DNA from: Bacteroidota bacterium
GTDB taxonomy: Bacteria > Bacteroidota > Bacteroidia > J057
NCBI GenBank assembly: GCA_004292985.1
Contig: RDXT01000304.1
Span: 1 to 6,001 of the forward strand
Length of the DNA: 6,001 bases
Direction of reading: 5' to 3'
The position numbers were made by a program, and so were the translations under genes. The notes under the pieces were generated by a model. The model made no database searches, was not told where the DNA came from, and saw nothing but the letters and a program-made list of their open reading frames with translations. Of this stretch, positions 5,589 through 6,001 are shown in pieces. How positions within the stretch are numbered: position 1 is the stretch's first letter; every line of letters begins with the position of its first letter.

Positions 5589-6001
5589 ATGAAGGTGCTG
5601 CCGCAATTTGACGGACTGTATGGAGACCTGAGCCACCGGCACCAGGGCAGCTATTTGTTTTCGGAACTGATCGAAACCCGGAGCAAGGGCTTCGGATGGG
5701 TGATCCAGCCCCATTTTCACCGGCATTTGTACCAGGTTTTTGTCGTGGAGACCGGAGAAATCCGGATGGAAAGCCCTATGCCGGGGCTCCATTTACAGGC
5801 GCCCTGTATCATGTACTTTCCCCCTTCGGTGCTGCATGGGTTCGCCTACAGTCCGGATGTCACGGGGCGTATCCTGACCCTTTCAGGCAACTGGGTCGAA
5901 GGTTTTTTTGAAAAACTGCCTCAGGTGGCGCTCGTGATGGGCAGTTTCCGGCAGATGAGCTTCTCTCCGGGCCAGGAGGCACTTTTTATGCGCATCCAGC
6001 A
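5589..6001 (+). CDS. AraC-family regulator, N-terminal sensor domain (PobR/PobC-like), partial
   Basis: The first 137 residues of a regulator that runs off the right edge. It has a cupin-type ligand-sensing domain: WVIQPHFHRHLYQVFVVETGE (about 38-58) with His-rich strand residues, then CIMYFPPSVLHGFAYSPD (73-90) and a GRILTLSG strand (93-100). This layout (PH-H-x3-Q, PP-x-x-x-HGF-x-x-S-x-D-V-x-G, LTL) matches the AraC-type PobR/PobC regulators of 4-hydroxybenzoate and related aromatic genes, as I recall them. The C-terminal DNA-binding helix-turn-helix pair lies beyond the window and is presumed. The ATG at 5589 is the first in-frame candidate after the gap; no Shine-Dalgarno sequence is visible. 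Its divergent position suggests it senses the operon's aromatic substrate and activates the esterase promoter. Roughly the first half of a typical 280-300-residue protein is present. Confidence 0.85.
   Translation, partial: MKVLPQFDGLYGDLSHRHQGSYLFSELIETRSKGFGWVIQPHFHRHLYQVFVVETGEIRMESPMPGLHLQAPCIMYFPPSVLHGFAYSPDVTGRILTLSGNWVEGFFEKLPQVALVMGSFRQMSFSPGQEALFMRIQ

Overview
The window holds one tightly packed catabolic operon of seven genes on the minus strand (positions 5490 down to 1, running off the left edge). A regulator is transcribed divergently from it on the plus strand (from 5589, running off the right edge). The gene content points to breakdown of a hydroxylated benzoate, most likely gallate or a related compound, through 4-oxalomesaconate (OMA) to pyruvate and oxaloacetate.

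In transcription order the operon encodes: an exported, possibly lipid-anchored alpha/beta-hydrolase esterase (5490-4540); an aromatic-acid:H+ symporter-type MFS transporter (4543-3281); a two-domain VOC-fold extradiol dioxygenase (3275-2310); a GalB-type PIG-L-fold 4-oxalomesaconate hydratase (2285-1566); a GalC/LigK-type 4-carboxy-4-hydroxy-2-oxoadipate (CHA) aldolase (1530-913); a 6-phosphogluconate-dehydrogenase-like oxidoreductase with a DUF1932-type C-terminus (902-135); and the N-terminus of a PrpF/GalD-type 4-oxalomesaconate tautomerase (131 leftwards). Spacings are a 4-base ATGA overlap, then 5, 24, 35, 10 and 3 bases, so a single transcript is likely. The divergent gene encodes the sensor half of an AraC-family regulator resembling the AraC-type PobR/PobC regulators of hydroxybenzoate genes. 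The 98-base divergent gap carries an inverted repeat that could be its operator.

The proposed flow is: ester hydrolysis outside the cytoplasm, uptake of the free acid, ring opening, OMA tautomerisation (GalD), hydration (GalB) and aldol cleavage (GalC). Two points do not fit the textbook gallate pathway. The only ring-cleaving enzyme present is a VOC (type I) dioxygenase, not a LigB-type (type II) GalA/LigAB enzyme. It also appears to carry Tyr where the type I family normally has a catalytic His. The DUF1932 dehydrogenase has no step in the gallate route and may mark a protocatechuate or other side branch.

Organism: the DNA is moderately GC-rich by eye. Almost no gene has a Shine-Dalgarno sequence at the right distance, and one near-match to the Bacteroidota -7 promoter element is present. 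This suggests a GC-rich member of Bacteroidota, but it is an inference, not an identification. No RNA genes, insertion sequences, CRISPR arrays or gene-free stretches over 300 bases were seen; the largest gap is the 98-base divergent region.
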